In this document: positions 8,996-16,978 of the stretch, in pieces
Numbering within the stretch: the first letter of the stretch is position 1
How the letters are laid out: each line of letters starts with the position of its first letter
Notes under the pieces: model-generated
Told to the model about the DNA's origin: nothing
The model's database searches: none
Seen by the model: only the letters and a program-made list of their open reading frames with translations
Made by a program: the position numbers and the translations under genes
Assembly: GCA_001767195.1 (NCBI GenBank)
Contig: MEKU01000005.1
Span: 98,126 to 141,217, forward strand
DNA: 43,092 nt
Direction: 5' to 3'
Source: Acidobacteria bacterium RIFCSPLOWO2_02_FULL_67_21
GTDB lineage: Bacteria; Acidobacteriota; Vicinamibacteria; Vicinamibacterales; UBA2999

Positions 8996-9781
8996 CTAGG
9001 GATACCACTGACCCGACCGCACCTCGGTCGACGTCCCCGTCATCGCGTCCCGGAATGCCTGAAGGCTTTGGGCGATCGTGCCGCCGCCAGGAAGCCCCTG
9101 TGGCTGGGCGCTCGCGTTGGCAGCGCGCGCCGCGGAGTCCTGATCGTAATGGTAGATATAGACCACGGCAGGATTGAGAATCTTCACGCACTCGGCGACG
9201 GCCGCCGGCATCATCCGTTCGACCGGAATGTTCATCGGCATGAACGCGACGTCGATGTTCTTCAGCGCTCGTACTTCCGGTACGCACTCGGTCACGCCAG
9301 CCAGGAAGATCCGCTTGCCGCCAAGCGTGATGACGTAGCCGTTCGCCTCGCCCTTCGGATGTTCCGGAGCCCCCGGTTTGATGTCATAGGCCGCAATCGA
9401 TTCGACCCGGACGCCGGCGGCGGTCGTCGATTCGCCATTGGGGAGCACGATACCGTCCGGTATGCGTGACGTGCCATTCGCCGCGATGACGACCGGCGCG
9501 CCAGGCTTGCGGAGTTGCTGGATCGCCTTCACATCCAGGTGGTGCCCGACATCATCGGTGATGAGGATGAGGTCGGCCGGCTTCGCGCGCGAGAGATCGC
9601 CGGCGCTCCAGGGATCAACATGGATGACCTTCCCCGCATACTCGATCTGCACGCTGGAGTGAATGATCGGCGTGATCTCGATATTGCCACCGTTCGCCGG
9701 AAACGTGTCGGCGGCTATTGCCAGGCTGGCGGTTACAAGTACCACGAGGATTGCGATTGAACTACGCATCGTTTCCCTCAT
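8996..9781 (-). CDS. Exported UlaG-like metallo-beta-lactamase-fold protein with degraded metal motif
   Basis: 261 residues with a signal peptide (RSSIAILVVLVTASLAIAAD). The fold signature of the UlaG-like MBL group is clear: VQIEYAGKVIHVDPW, ADLILIT, GGKRIFLAGVTE, DVAFMPMN and VVYIYHYD. The usual THxHxDH metal motif reads TDDVGHHLD at residues 75-83, so the first two histidines are Asp and Val. The usual SGDTE reads AGVTE. Two family-typical metal ligands and the bridging Asp are therefore lost. It may be a non-catalytic or differently liganded family member. It converges with the cytochrome gene. Confidence 0.82.
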   Translation of the reverse strand: MRETMRSSIAILVVLVTASLAIAADTFPANGGNIEITPIIHSSVQIEYAGKVIHVDPWSAGDLSRAKPADLILITDDVGHHLDVKAIQQLRKPGAPVVIAANGTSRIPDGIVLPNGESTTAAGVRVESIAAYDIKPGAPEHPKGEANGYVITLGGKRIFLAGVTECVPEVRALKNIDVAFMPMNIPVERMMPAAVAECVKILNPAVVYIYHYDQDSAARAANASAQPQGLPGGGTIAQSLQAFRDAMTGTSTEVRSGQWYP

Positions 9782-9943
9782 ATGTGGAGATCAGGGTATC
9801 CGTGCCGTCTATTGTCATGCCGTCCGTCTGACGGACAGAACCGACCCGCGGCGCTCGCGAGTCACCGCGCCGCCGGGTCCAGTCCGGGTTGGGCACTGTA
9901 CGGCTGACGATGTACCATGGCATTGTAGAGTCCGGAGGTTCAG

Positions 9944-10171
9944 ATGCCCATGCTTGAATCAGTCGTGCAGAGTGACCCCGAGATCCTCGGGGGAACGCCT
10001 GTGTTCGCGGGCACTCGCGTCCCCATCAAGAACCTGTTGGACTACCTGGCTGCCGGCGATAGCCTCGAGAGATTCCTCGACCACTTTCCGACCGTCACCA
10101 GAGAACAGGCCGTTGCCGCCTTGGAAATTGCCAAGGACCTCCTGACCTCTCGTGCGCGTCCTACTCGATGA
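9944..10171 (+). CDS. DUF433 family antitoxin-like protein
   Basis: 75 residues with the complete DUF433 pattern: LESVVQSDPEILGGTPVFAG, then TRVPIKNLLDYLAAGDSLERFLDHFPTVT, then QAVAALEIAKDLL. DUF433 proteins have a winged-helix-like fold and are generally encoded just upstream of DUF5615 (PIN-like, Mut7-C type) proteins as presumed antitoxin-toxin pairs. GGAGG at 9934-9938 supports the ATG at 9944. The downstream partner overlaps its 3' end by 20 bases but is truncated. Confidence 0.92.
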   Translation: MPMLESVVQSDPEILGGTPVFAGTRVPIKNLLDYLAAGDSLERFLDHFPTVTREQAVAALEIAKDLLTSRARPTR

Positions 10172-10232
10172 ATCGCTTCCCAGACCCCTGGCTGAACTGC
10201 TCGTAGGCCACGAAGCCAGAACCGTTAAGTAG
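10152..10232 (+). pseudogene. Truncated DUF5615 (PIN-like) toxin partner
   Basis: A GTG at 10152, overlapping the DUF433 gene in another frame, opens a 26-codon frame. It begins VRVLLDESLPRPLAELLVGH and continues EARTVK, then stops at TAG (10230-10232). This matches the N-terminus of DUF5615 proteins (MRVLLDENLP...L..GHEV.TV), including the first catalytic-type Asp. The rest of the roughly 110-residue domain is not found in any frame downstream, so the gene is a remnant. The antitoxin therefore appears to be an orphan. Confidence 0.75.
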
Positions 10233-10792
10233 GCCGCTTCTCCCAAGTACCGTCGCAGCCATAGACCGCCAACGTCTATTGGGAGAGTGCGCTCTAACCC
10301 GTTGAATGCGCGGATTCTAGCACGCGCAACCGCCGCGCCAGGACGCCGCCATTACGTGCGAACCAGATGCCCAACAGCGCGGAATCGCCCGCAGCACACG
10401 CCCCAGGGCACGAAGCGCGACAAGTGCGGCGGCTGCAGCCTACTGCGCCCTACAGGCGATCCGCCGGGCTTCGCACATCTACAACGGCACGGTGCAGAAC
10501 GCGCGCGTGGGTCATTGTCCTCTGAGGCTCGCGGTAGCTGTGGCAGGTCCGCTCATTCAAGCCGGGAGGTGCGGCATGTCCGGAGGAAAACCGTAGTCAG
10601 CGTAAGCGCGACGCGAGGCTGGTGGCGGCAGCCGCGCAATCCGAGTGCGACGAACGGAGCCGGTTTTCCGGAGGACATGCCGCGCCTTCCGGCGATCCCG
10701 CCGGGTCCGCGGCTCGATGGCATGCGGCTCGCCGCGGAACCGGCCTACCTGCAAAGCCTGGCCCCGGCGCTACGACGAAATGAAGGTGACGC
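10233..10792. other. 560-base gap without convincing gene
   Basis: Both strands are open in places because of high GC, but no frame gives a recognisable domain or a supported start. The stretch follows the truncated DUF5615 gene and contains the large imperfect inverted repeat at 10561-10693. It reads as decayed or non-coding accessory DNA. Confidence 0.55.
10561..10693. repeat. Large imperfect inverted repeat
   Basis: The 32-base arms at 10561-10592 and 10662-10693 are complementary at 27 of 32 positions. They share GCGGCATGTCC and end in AAAACC/GGTTTT, with a 69-base spacer. The central part of the arms differs as GGAGG against TCCGG, that is, in a short block. Possible readings are a small non-autonomous mobile element or a structured RNA. 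It is not related to the other repeat families in the window. Confidence 0.65.
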
Positions 10793-12736
10793 TCAGGCGG
10801 ATTTGGCAAAGTAGTCGATCACCGCCGCGGAGGCCCTGGGGCCGATCACGGCGGCGAGCTCTTCGCGCGTGGCGCGGCGGACGCCCGCGAGGCTGCCGAA
10901 CGCCTCGAGCAGCGCGCGCCGGCGCCGCGGACCGATGCCGGGCACCGCGTCGAGCTCCGACTGCAGGTCGCGCATCGAGCGCGCCTTGCGGTGGAACGTC
11001 ACCGCGAAGCGGTGCGCCTCGTCCCGGATGCGCTGCAAGAGCAGCAGCGCCGGGTCATTCTCGGCAAGCGCCACCGGCTCAGGCCGGTCGCGGAGGAAGA
11101 GCAGCTCTTCCCGCTTGGCAATCCCGACCGCAACGAGGTTCCCGAGCCCCACCGACTCGAGCGCGTCATACGCGGCGGTCAGCTGCCCCTTGCCGCCGTC
11201 GATCAGAATCAAGTCCGGAAACGGGCCGCCATCCTCGACGAGCTTGCGGCAGCGCCGCTGGACCACTTCACGCATTGCAGCGAAATCATCGTTGCCGGCC
11301 CGTTCGGCCCGGCTGAAGCCGGGCACTACGTACGCCGGGGTTTGCGCGTTGGGCTTTGGGCCCGCCTTCGCTTCGCTTCGGCGAGGTCTCGCCGGAGCCT
11401 GCGGCGGAGGCGGAATTTGGGATTTGGGATTTGACAGGCCCCTGATCCGGAACTTCCGGTATTCCGCCCGCTTCATGCGCCCGTCTTCGCAGACGACCAT
11501 CGACGCCACCGTCTCGCTCCCCTGGATGGTCGAGATGTCGAAGCACTCGATCCGCCGCGGAATGGCGGGCAGGCCGAGCGTGGTCCGTAACGTTTCGAGC
11601 GCGTCGAAATGCGCCGCCGTATTCTCGTTGAAGCGCGTGCGGTAGGAGAGCTCGGCGTTCCGCGTGGCCAGTTCCACGAGCGCCCGCTTGTCGCCCCGCT
11701 GCGGCACCAGGAGGCGCACGCGCCGCCCGGCGCGCGCCGACAGCCAGGCCTCGATCGCGTCGGCATCCTCCACCTCGACCGGCAGATGGATGTCGGCTGG
11801 CGGAATCCGGTCCTCGTAGAACTGCTGCAGCGCCGCCTGCAGCACGTCGGCGTCGCGCACGGCCACGCCGCCCGGCTCGGTCGCCAGCTCCACACGCTCG
11901 ACGACCCGCCCGCCGCGCATCGCAAACACCTGCATGGCGCCGCCGCTCGGCCCCACCTTGAGCCCGAAGACGTCGCGATCGCCCAGGCCCGGCGTGGCGA
12001 CCTTCTGCTGACGGTCGCTCAGGATCTCCACCGTCCGCAGCGCGTCGCGCAGCTGCGCCGCCTCCTCGAAGCGCTCGCCGACGGCCGCGTCGGCCATCCG
12101 GTCGTGCAGCGTAACAATCAGATCGTCGTTCCGCCCCTCCAGCAGGAGCCTCGCATCCTCCACGGCGTCGCCGTAGCGCTCCTGGCTGCAGAGCTCGGCC
12201 ACGCAAGGCGCAATGCACCGCTTGATGTCGTACTCGAGGCAGGGCCGGGCCCGCTCCCCGGTGATCACCTCATTGCACGACCGGATCCCGAACAGCCGGT
12301 GCGCCAGCCCCATCGTCCGGCGCGCCAGCTTCGCGGGCAGAAACGGGCCGGCATAAAAGTCTCCGCCCTTCTCGACGCGCCGGGCCACCAGGATCCGCGG
12401 GAACGGCTCGCTCGTGGTCAGCTGCAGGTACGGGTAGTTCTTGTCGTCGCGGAGCAGGATGTTGTACCTGGGGCGACGCTGCTTGATGAGATTGTTCTCG
12501 AGCGCCAGCGCCTCCATGACCGAGTCGGTGACGATGACCTCGATCGAGGCGATCTCGTCGAGCAGCGCGTCGTGCCGCGGGCTCATGCCGGCGGCGCCCA
12601 GGTAGCTGCGCACACGATCCCTGAGCGCACGCGCCTTGCCGACGTAGATGGTCTCGCCAGCCGCATTGCGCCACAGATACACGCCAGGCTGTTCGGGCAG
12701 CCGCGCAATCTGCTCCCGCAGGGACATGATAGACAT
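10793..12736 (-). CDS. uvrC: Excinuclease ABC subunit C with repeat-derived insert
   Basis: 647-residue nucleotide-excision-repair endonuclease, which makes the 3' and 5' incisions after UvrAB loads UvrB on damage. The GIY-YIG nuclease is at about 15-95 (PGVYLWRN, IYVGKA, catalytic-type E80 in ALENNLIKQRRPRYN). A UVR motif (RFEEAAQLRDALRTVE) is at about 205-230. The RNase-H-like nuclease has D400 in ECFDISTIQGSE and a later LIDGGKGQL. A C-terminal helix-hairpin-helix (VPGIGPRRRRALLEAF) is present. Residues 435-482, between YRKFRIRGL and DDFAAMREV, are not found in normal UvrC and are translated dispersed repeats (see separate entries). All catalytic motifs remain, so the protein may still work. 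Confidence 0.96.
   Translation of the reverse strand: MSIMSLREQIARLPEQPGVYLWRNAAGETIYVGKARALRDRVRSYLGAAGMSPRHDALLDEIASIEVIVTDSVMEALALENNLIKQRRPRYNILLRDDKNYPYLQLTTSEPFPRILVARRVEKGGDFYAGPFLPAKLARRTMGLAHRLFGIRSCNEVITGERARPCLEYDIKRCIAPCVAELCSQERYGDAVEDARLLLEGRNDDLIVTLHDRMADAAVGERFEEAAQLRDALRTVEILSDRQQKVATPGLGDRDVFGLKVGPSGGAMQVFAMRGGRVVERVELATEPGGVAVRDADVLQAALQQFYEDRIPPADIHLPVEVEDADAIEAWLSARAGRRVRLLVPQRGDKRALVELATRNAELSYRTRFNENTAAHFDALETLRTTLGLPAIPRRIECFDISTIQGSETVASMVVCEDGRMKRAEYRKFRIRGLSNPKSQIPPPPQAPARPRRSEAKAGPKPNAQTPAYVVPGFSRAERAGNDDFAAMREVVQRRCRKLVEDGGPFPDLILIDGGKGQLTAAYDALESVGLGNLVAVGIAKREELLFLRDRPEPVALAENDPALLLLQRIRDEAHRFAVTFHRKARSMRDLQSELDAVPGIGPRRRRALLEAFGSLAGVRRATREELAAVIGPRASAAVIDYFAKSA
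11306..11333 (-). repeat. REP-like family A copy inside uvrC
   Basis: This 28-base stretch is, on the minus strand, identical to 14430-14457, an intergenic REP copy. In uvrC it is read in frame as [10 protein letters not shown], near the end of the 48-residue insert. Confidence 0.9.
11388..11433 (-). repeat. AAATCCC-type family B copy inside uvrC
   Basis: 46 bases that, on the minus strand, match the intergenic stretch 17562-17607 at 45 positions, the first 38 without a mismatch. In uvrC they are read in frame as [16 protein letters not shown]. With the REP copy at 11306-11333 they account for most of the insert. Confidence 0.9.
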
Positions 12737-12835
12737 CTGAATTTACGGATTGATGAATTTACGAATTGACGGATTCGAGTGCCACACTACAATGCGTAAA
12801 TCTGTAGATTCGTAAATCCGTCAATGGCTGAAACC
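12737..12835. repeat. TTTACG-type dispersed repeat, family C
   Basis: This AT-rich stretch in the divergent uvrC/phosphatidyltransferase gap has tandem copies of GAATTTACGRATTGA on the left and inverted copies (CGTAAATC, TTCGTAAATCCGTCAAT) on the right. The arms can pair. It must also contain the promoters of both genes or transmit them. Confidence 0.7.
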
Positions 12836-12852
12836 TCTAATTATAACAACCG

Positions 12853-13623
12853 ATGACCTTTACCGGCCTGGTGGGAACCGTGTGCATGTTCCCGCTCCGC
12901 GCGATCATTGCCGCCTCGGTGGCGCTCGGCATCCACCCCAACGTGCTGACGCTCGTGGGCGTCATCCTGAATGTCGCCGCCGCCTGGGCCCTCGGCCTCG
13001 ACCGTTTCGTGCTCGCCGGCTTCTTCATGATCGCCGCCAACCTCTTCGACTTCATCGACGGCAAGGTCGCCCAGATCACCAGCACGTCGTCCCGGTTCGG
13101 CGCCTTCTGGGACTCCACCCTCGATCGCTTCTCCGACATTGCGCTCTTCCTCGGCCTGATCTACCTGTATGCGACACTGCACCGGACCGACTACGTCATG
13201 GTGGCAGCGCTGGCCATGATGTTCTCGATCATGACCAGTTACACCCGCGCGCGCGCCGAATCGCTCATCGACAGGTGCAAGGTCGGGTTCATGGAGCGTC
13301 CCGAGCGGATCGTACTCTTCATGATCGGCGCGTTCACGGACCGCATGGCGGGCGTGCTGTGGGTGATCCTCGTGCTGTCGATCGTCACCGTGGTCAATCG
13401 CATGCACTTCACCTACCTCGCGCTGAACAACCGCGCGATGCCGTCGGGATCCAATCCTGCAGCGCGCGTCCTGTGGCGCGCATTCTTCTGGAGGGACGAG
13501 CGGTCGACCGTGCCCTACGACGCATGGGTGATTGCCATCCTCGCCTTCGTGTGGCTCACGCCACCCGGCTGGCTCGGCGATCCGACAGCCATTGGCGCCG
13601 GCCTCTGGGCGCTGCTGCAGTGA
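12853..13623 (+). CDS. CDP-alcohol phosphatidyltransferase family membrane enzyme
   Basis: 256-residue integral membrane enzyme that transfers a phosphatidyl group from CDP-diacylglycerol to an alcohol acceptor. The family motif DxxDGxxARx8GxxxDxxxD is present as DFIDGKVAQ...GAFWDSTLD with D66, D69, D87 and D91. The usual Arg after Ala is Gln (Q74). The later SYTRARAESLIDRCKVGFME and ERPERIVLF resemble phosphatidylinositol-phosphate or archaetidylinositol-phosphate synthases more than PgsA or PssA. About five or six membrane segments are visible. The next gene overlaps its stop by four bases. The acceptor alcohol is uncertain. Confidence 0.88.
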   Translation: MTFTGLVGTVCMFPLRAIIAASVALGIHPNVLTLVGVILNVAAAWALGLDRFVLAGFFMIAANLFDFIDGKVAQITSTSSRFGAFWDSTLDRFSDIALFLGLIYLYATLHRTDYVMVAALAMMFSIMTSYTRARAESLIDRCKVGFMERPERIVLFMIGAFTDRMAGVLWVILVLSIVTVVNRMHFTYLALNNRAMPSGSNPAARVLWRAFFWRDERSTVPYDAWVIAILAFVWLTPPGWLGDPTAIGAGLWALLQ

Positions 13624-14384
13624 CCGATGTCCAGCGCGCGCTCGAGGCGCTCGGGACGTTTGGCCCCGTCCTGGCGGCCAAGCTGTATCGCGTGAAGCTC
13701 GATCCCCCGCCGGCCGTTCCCATGCTCCCCTGTCTCGACCACGAGGCGATGCTGCATCAGGTCGTGCCGCCGCATGCCGCCGCGTACGTGCAGGACAAGG
13801 CGTCGGGCGACCTGCACGAAGTAGTGTTCATCCCCGAGCGCTGGCGGATCGAGGTCGACACGGTGTCGACGGCCGGGTCCAATACGCCCGAGTCGCACGC
13901 CCGGCTGCTCGCGCTGCTTGCCGCGCAGTTCCCGGGCGACCGGGTCGTCATCAGCGGGCCCTCATGGTGGCGCGGCGACCGCCGCGTCGTGGCGGCCTGC
14001 CGGGCGCAGGTGTCGCTCGCTGACGTGCTGCTGGGCCGCGATATCGGCGCGGTGAAGACCGCCGTCGACCGGCTGCAGACCGTCGGCGCACTGATGGAGA
14101 AGCAGTCGCGGGTGGCGTCGTGGGCGGTGCGGACCGTGACCGGACCCATCCTCGCGGTCGCCGGGTTCGTCACCTATCAGGGGCTTGGGCTGTTTACGGG
14201 GCGGCTGGGCGAGCGTGGCGTGACAACGCTGCGATACGTCGTCGTCAGCCTGCTCGGGACCGCGTTCCTCTACTTTGGCCTCAAGGCGGTGCACCTGACG
14301 GAGATGTCGAACCGGGTCTGGAAGCGGGCCGCGGAGTACAGCCTGATTCTGGCGGAGCGACGACGGCTGCAAGGGCTCGGCTAA
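13620..14384 (+). CDS. Membrane-anchored protein of unknown function, coupled to phosphatidyltransferase
   Basis: 254 residues starting at the GTG that overlaps the previous gene's TGA (GTGA). The soluble N-terminal part (about 1-165) includes LPCLDHEAMLHQVVPPHAA and PGDRVVISGPSWWRGDRRVV, with no domain I recognise. Two membrane helices follow (about 180-200 GPILAVAGFVTYQGLGLF; 215-235 TLRYVVVSLLGTAFLYFGL). A charged C-terminal segment ends the protein. Overlap with the phosphatidyltransferase implies joint expression and perhaps a role in lipid or lipid-linked metabolism (inference). The TAA stop lies inside a REP-like palindrome. Confidence 0.8.
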   Translation: MTDVQRALEALGTFGPVLAAKLYRVKLDPPPAVPMLPCLDHEAMLHQVVPPHAAAYVQDKASGDLHEVVFIPERWRIEVDTVSTAGSNTPESHARLLALLAAQFPGDRVVISGPSWWRGDRRVVAACRAQVSLADVLLGRDIGAVKTAVDRLQTVGALMEKQSRVASWAVRTVTGPILAVAGFVTYQGLGLFTGRLGERGVTTLRYVVVSLLGTAFLYFGLKAVHLTEMSNRVWKRAAEYSLILAERRRLQGLG

Positions 14385-14457
14385 AGCCGAGCACTACGAG
14401 AGAGATGCGCCGAGCACTACGAGAGAGATGTACGTAGTGCCCGGCTTCAGCCGGGCC
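14379..14457. repeat. REP-like family A cluster with 21-bp direct repeat
   Basis: This intergenic block between convergent genes contains GGCTAAAGCC, then two direct copies of CCGAGCACTACGAGAGAGATG (14387-14407 and 14410-14430), then a complete REP (14430-14457). It supplies the TAA of the upstream gene (14382-14384), and its last base is part of the TAG of the downstream minus-strand gene. Confidence 0.85.
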
Positions 14458-15305
14458 TACTGCGGGCGCGGAGGCGCCTTCTTCAGCAGGAACTCCTCCG
14501 GGTTGACCATCCCCTCATAGCAGGCCGATTCCCAGAACTCGTCCGGCGGGCGCCGGCGATGCGCCACGCGGATGGTCCACGGCCGCGTGAAGACCGTCGG
14601 GTCGATCATCGTCGCCTCGTAGACGAGATTGTCCCGATCCGCCAGCCTGAAGCGCTCGAGAACGTGCACGTTGTCGCTGTAAAAATCGCCGAGGTACGTG
14701 AGCCGGGCGCCTCTCACGCTCGTGGTGTCGACCACCAGAGTGTCCCCTTCCCATCGCCCGCGGCCGTCGCCCATCCAGAGCGTGACGCTGGATGGGACAT
14801 GCGGCCTGCCGTCCAGCGGAATGACGCGGTACGCGTGGTACTGCTCCCAGGTGAAGACGACCTGTCCCGGCGTCTGAACGATCTTGAACGGCGGCACGAT
14901 CGTGTAGAGACGCGGCACGCCCGAGAGCAGGCACCGGTGCTGCGTGTCGATGTGCTCGGGCCGGGTCGGCCAGTCGTGGTCGAAGGCCTGCTGCTTCTGC
15001 CGTGCGGCGGCCCAGGGCTGGTATGGCACGAGGCCGTCGGGCGGATCGATGATGCGGCTCGGCACGCGCCGGGCCGTCCCCTCGAACGAGTCGGCCTGAT
15101 TGACCGGATTGGTCAGCGAGAGTGAGCCCGGCAGGACGGCGGCCCACACACCCTGCAGGTTCGGCTTGCCGTCAGGCAGCCGCTCGATCGGCGGCGGCGG
15201 ACCGGCCGGCGCAGCGCCCTGCCCGCGCCCCTGCGCCGGCGCCGGCCCGGCCGTCCACACCAGCACTGCGATCCCGATCGCCCACGTCCGGTGCCTGCTG
15301 ATCAT
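14457..15305 (-). CDS. Exported protein of unknown function, paralogue of its upstream neighbour
   Basis: 282 residues with a signal peptide (TWAIGIAVLVWTAGPAPAQG). The mature protein shares a clear scaffold with the upstream gene: DGKPNLQGVW, LVPYQPWA, CLLSGVPRLYTIVPPFKIVQ, WMGDGRGRWEGDTLVVDT, VHVLERFRLAD and VFTRPWTI. I recognise this as a widespread exported family in Acidobacteriota, with no established function. The conserved GRWEGDTLVVD and TRPW segments suggest a beta-rich binding or catalytic fold. The ATG at 15305 overlaps the upstream TGA (ATGA). The stop codon abuts a REP element. Confidence 0.82.
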   Translation of the reverse strand: MISRHRTWAIGIAVLVWTAGPAPAQGRGQGAAPAGPPPPIERLPDGKPNLQGVWAAVLPGSLSLTNPVNQADSFEGTARRVPSRIIDPPDGLVPYQPWAAARQKQQAFDHDWPTRPEHIDTQHRCLLSGVPRLYTIVPPFKIVQTPGQVVFTWEQYHAYRVIPLDGRPHVPSSVTLWMGDGRGRWEGDTLVVDTTSVRGARLTYLGDFYSDNVHVLERFRLADRDNLVYEATMIDPTVFTRPWTIRVAHRRRPPDEFWESACYEGMVNPEEFLLKKAPPRPQ

Positions 15306-16087
15306 TTGACGCCTCGCATCTCCGGATACGGGTAGTACTGCTCGATGTCGAAGGCATAGCACTCGTAGTCGAGCAGCTGCGCGCCCGGGTCCTTGTGGCG
15401 GTACAGGACCATGCTCATGTTCCACGGGCGCGTAAACACCTTGGCGTCCTCGACCGTGAGGTCGTACCGGATATGGTCGGGGCCCATCGGGGTGTACCGC
15501 TCGACCAGATGCATCACCTCGCTGTGGAAGTTGCCCGCGCGGTCGAACCAGTTGCCGTCCTGGAAGTGCACGACGTCGACGACCAGGCTGTCGCCCTCCC
15601 ACCGGCCGCGCGAGTCGCCCAGCCACCACTCGATCGGGCCTTTCGGGTGCGGCGAGTCCATGAAGATGTAGCGGATCGCGTGCGCGTACTCGTACAGGAC
15701 GGTGATTTCCTTCGGCGTCTGGACGATCTGAAATGGCAGCGGCGTGTAGGTGAGCCGCGGCACGCCGGGCAGGTGGCACCTGGCTTCAGGGTCGAGCGTC
15801 GCACGCTGCTCGTAGTTGGCGCGCCTCTTCTCGAGCGCCCACGGCTGATATGGGAGGTCGCCGCCGATGACGACCCCGACACCTCCCGGGACGCCTTTCC
15901 GGGCGGCGTGCGGCTGGATGTCCCAGGCGGCGGTGTTCAAGACCTGCCAGAGACCTGACAGGTCGGGCTTGCCGTCGGCCGTACGGGGGATCGTCGAGGT
16001 GGCAGGCTGCGCAGGACCGCCCTGGGCGGTGAGGCAGACAGGCAGCCAGAGGAGAGCGAGCATGAGGTGCGCGCGCCCGGGCCGCAT
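15302..16087 (-). CDS. Exported protein of unknown function, first of a tandem paralogous pair
   Basis: 261 residues with a signal peptide ([17 protein letters not shown]). The same scaffold as the next gene is visible in order: [94 protein letters not shown]. Translation of the downstream paralogue is coupled through an ATGA overlap, so the two are likely made together and may form a complex. Function is not known. Confidence 0.82.
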   Translation of the reverse strand: MRPGRAHLMLALLWLPVCLTAQGGPAQPATSTIPRTADGKPDLSGLWQVLNTAAWDIQPHAARKGVPGGVGVVIGGDLPYQPWALEKRRANYEQRATLDPEARCHLPGVPRLTYTPLPFQIVQTPKEITVLYEYAHAIRYIFMDSPHPKGPIEWWLGDSRGRWEGDSLVVDVVHFQDGNWFDRAGNFHSEVMHLVERYTPMGPDHIRYDLTVEDAKVFTRPWNMSMVLYRHKDPGAQLLDYECYAFDIEQYYPYPEMRGVK

Positions 16088-16099
16088 CGAGGCGGAGTA

Positions 16100-16951
16100 T
16101 TACCCTACCGCCGCCTTTTTCGCAACCTGGGATCGTGGGGCCTTGGCCTTGGCCTTGGCCGGACGCTTCTTCTCCTTGCTTACCGAATCGAGGCTGCGGC
16201 GAAGCGCCTCCATCAGGTCCACGACCTTCGGCGGCTCCTGCGCTTCGAGCGACACGATTTCCTCGCCGGCTATCTTGGCGTCGATGATCTGGCGGAGCCC
16301 CTCGGTGTACTCGTCCTTGTAGTCCTTCAGGTTCAGTTCGGCATCGAAGGTGGCGATCACCTGCTTCGCCAGCTTCATCTCCTCGGGCTTCACCTTCGAC
16401 GGCACCGAGTTGAGCTCGTCCACCTGGTCGATGCTGCGGATCTCGGCATCGTGATGCAGCGTGTACATCACGAGCCCCTTCTTCCGCGGCTTGATCGCCA
16501 CGAGATATTCGCGCCCGTAGAGCGCCACCTTGCCGATGCCCGCCTTCCCGGTCATCCCGTCCCGCATCACCGCGAACGCTTCGGCGGCCATCGGGCCGTC
16601 GGGCGCCAGATAGTACGCGCGGTCGACGTAAATCGGATCGATCTCGGCCGCGTCCGCGAACTGCACGAGGTTGATGACACGGGTCGATTCGACGCGGACC
16701 TTCTGCATGTCTTCGTCGGTGACGATCACGTAGCGACCCTTCTCGAACTCGTAGCCCTTGGCGAGCTCCGTATTGGCGACCTCACGCTGACACTGCGGGC
16801 ACCACCGCTTCTGCTGGATGCGCGTCTGGCACTCGGCGTGAAGCTGGTTGAACGAGAGCGTGGCGGCCGACTCGGTGGCCGGGAACACTTTGACCGGGAT
16901 GGTCACCAGGCTCACCTTCAGGAAGCCTTTCCAGGTTGGACGAATCGCCAT
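16100..16951 (-). CDS. ku: Ku protein (non-homologous end joining)
   Basis: 283 residues. Bacterial Ku forms a homodimeric ring that binds DNA double-strand ends and recruits ligase D. The family start [21 protein letters not shown] is intact, as are [54 protein letters not shown] and the C-terminal [16 protein letters not shown]. The lysine/alanine-rich tail ([17 protein letters not shown]) is typical of the DNA-binding extension and is encoded by a short GGCCTT tandem repeat. No ligD gene is present in this window. Confidence 0.96.
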   Translation of the reverse strand: MAIRPTWKGFLKVSLVTIPVKVFPATESAATLSFNQLHAECQTRIQQKRWCPQCQREVANTELAKGYEFEKGRYVIVTDEDMQKVRVESTRVINLVQFADAAEIDPIYVDRAYYLAPDGPMAAEAFAVMRDGMTGKAGIGKVALYGREYLVAIKPRKKGLVMYTLHHDAEIRSIDQVDELNSVPSKVKPEEMKLAKQVIATFDAELNLKDYKDEYTEGLRQIIDAKIAGEEIVSLEAQEPPKVVDLMEALRRSLDSVSKEKKRPAKAKAKAPRSQVAKKAAVG

Positions 16952-16978
16952 ACAGCGCGCTTATCGGCTCAGAGGCCC

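Noticed and set aside
10561-10693. Possible integron attC site
   Set aside because: The size and imperfect arms fit, but the GTTRRRY/RYYYAAC ends and a neighbouring integrase are absent.
10287-10814. Open frame in the gap before uvrC
   Set aside because: Composition is Arg/Pro-rich and it crosses the inverted repeat; no ribosome site or family.
16138-16162. GGCCTT tandem repeat as a mobile or regulatory element
   Set aside because: It encodes the Lys/Ala tail of Ku and fits normal low-complexity coding sequence.
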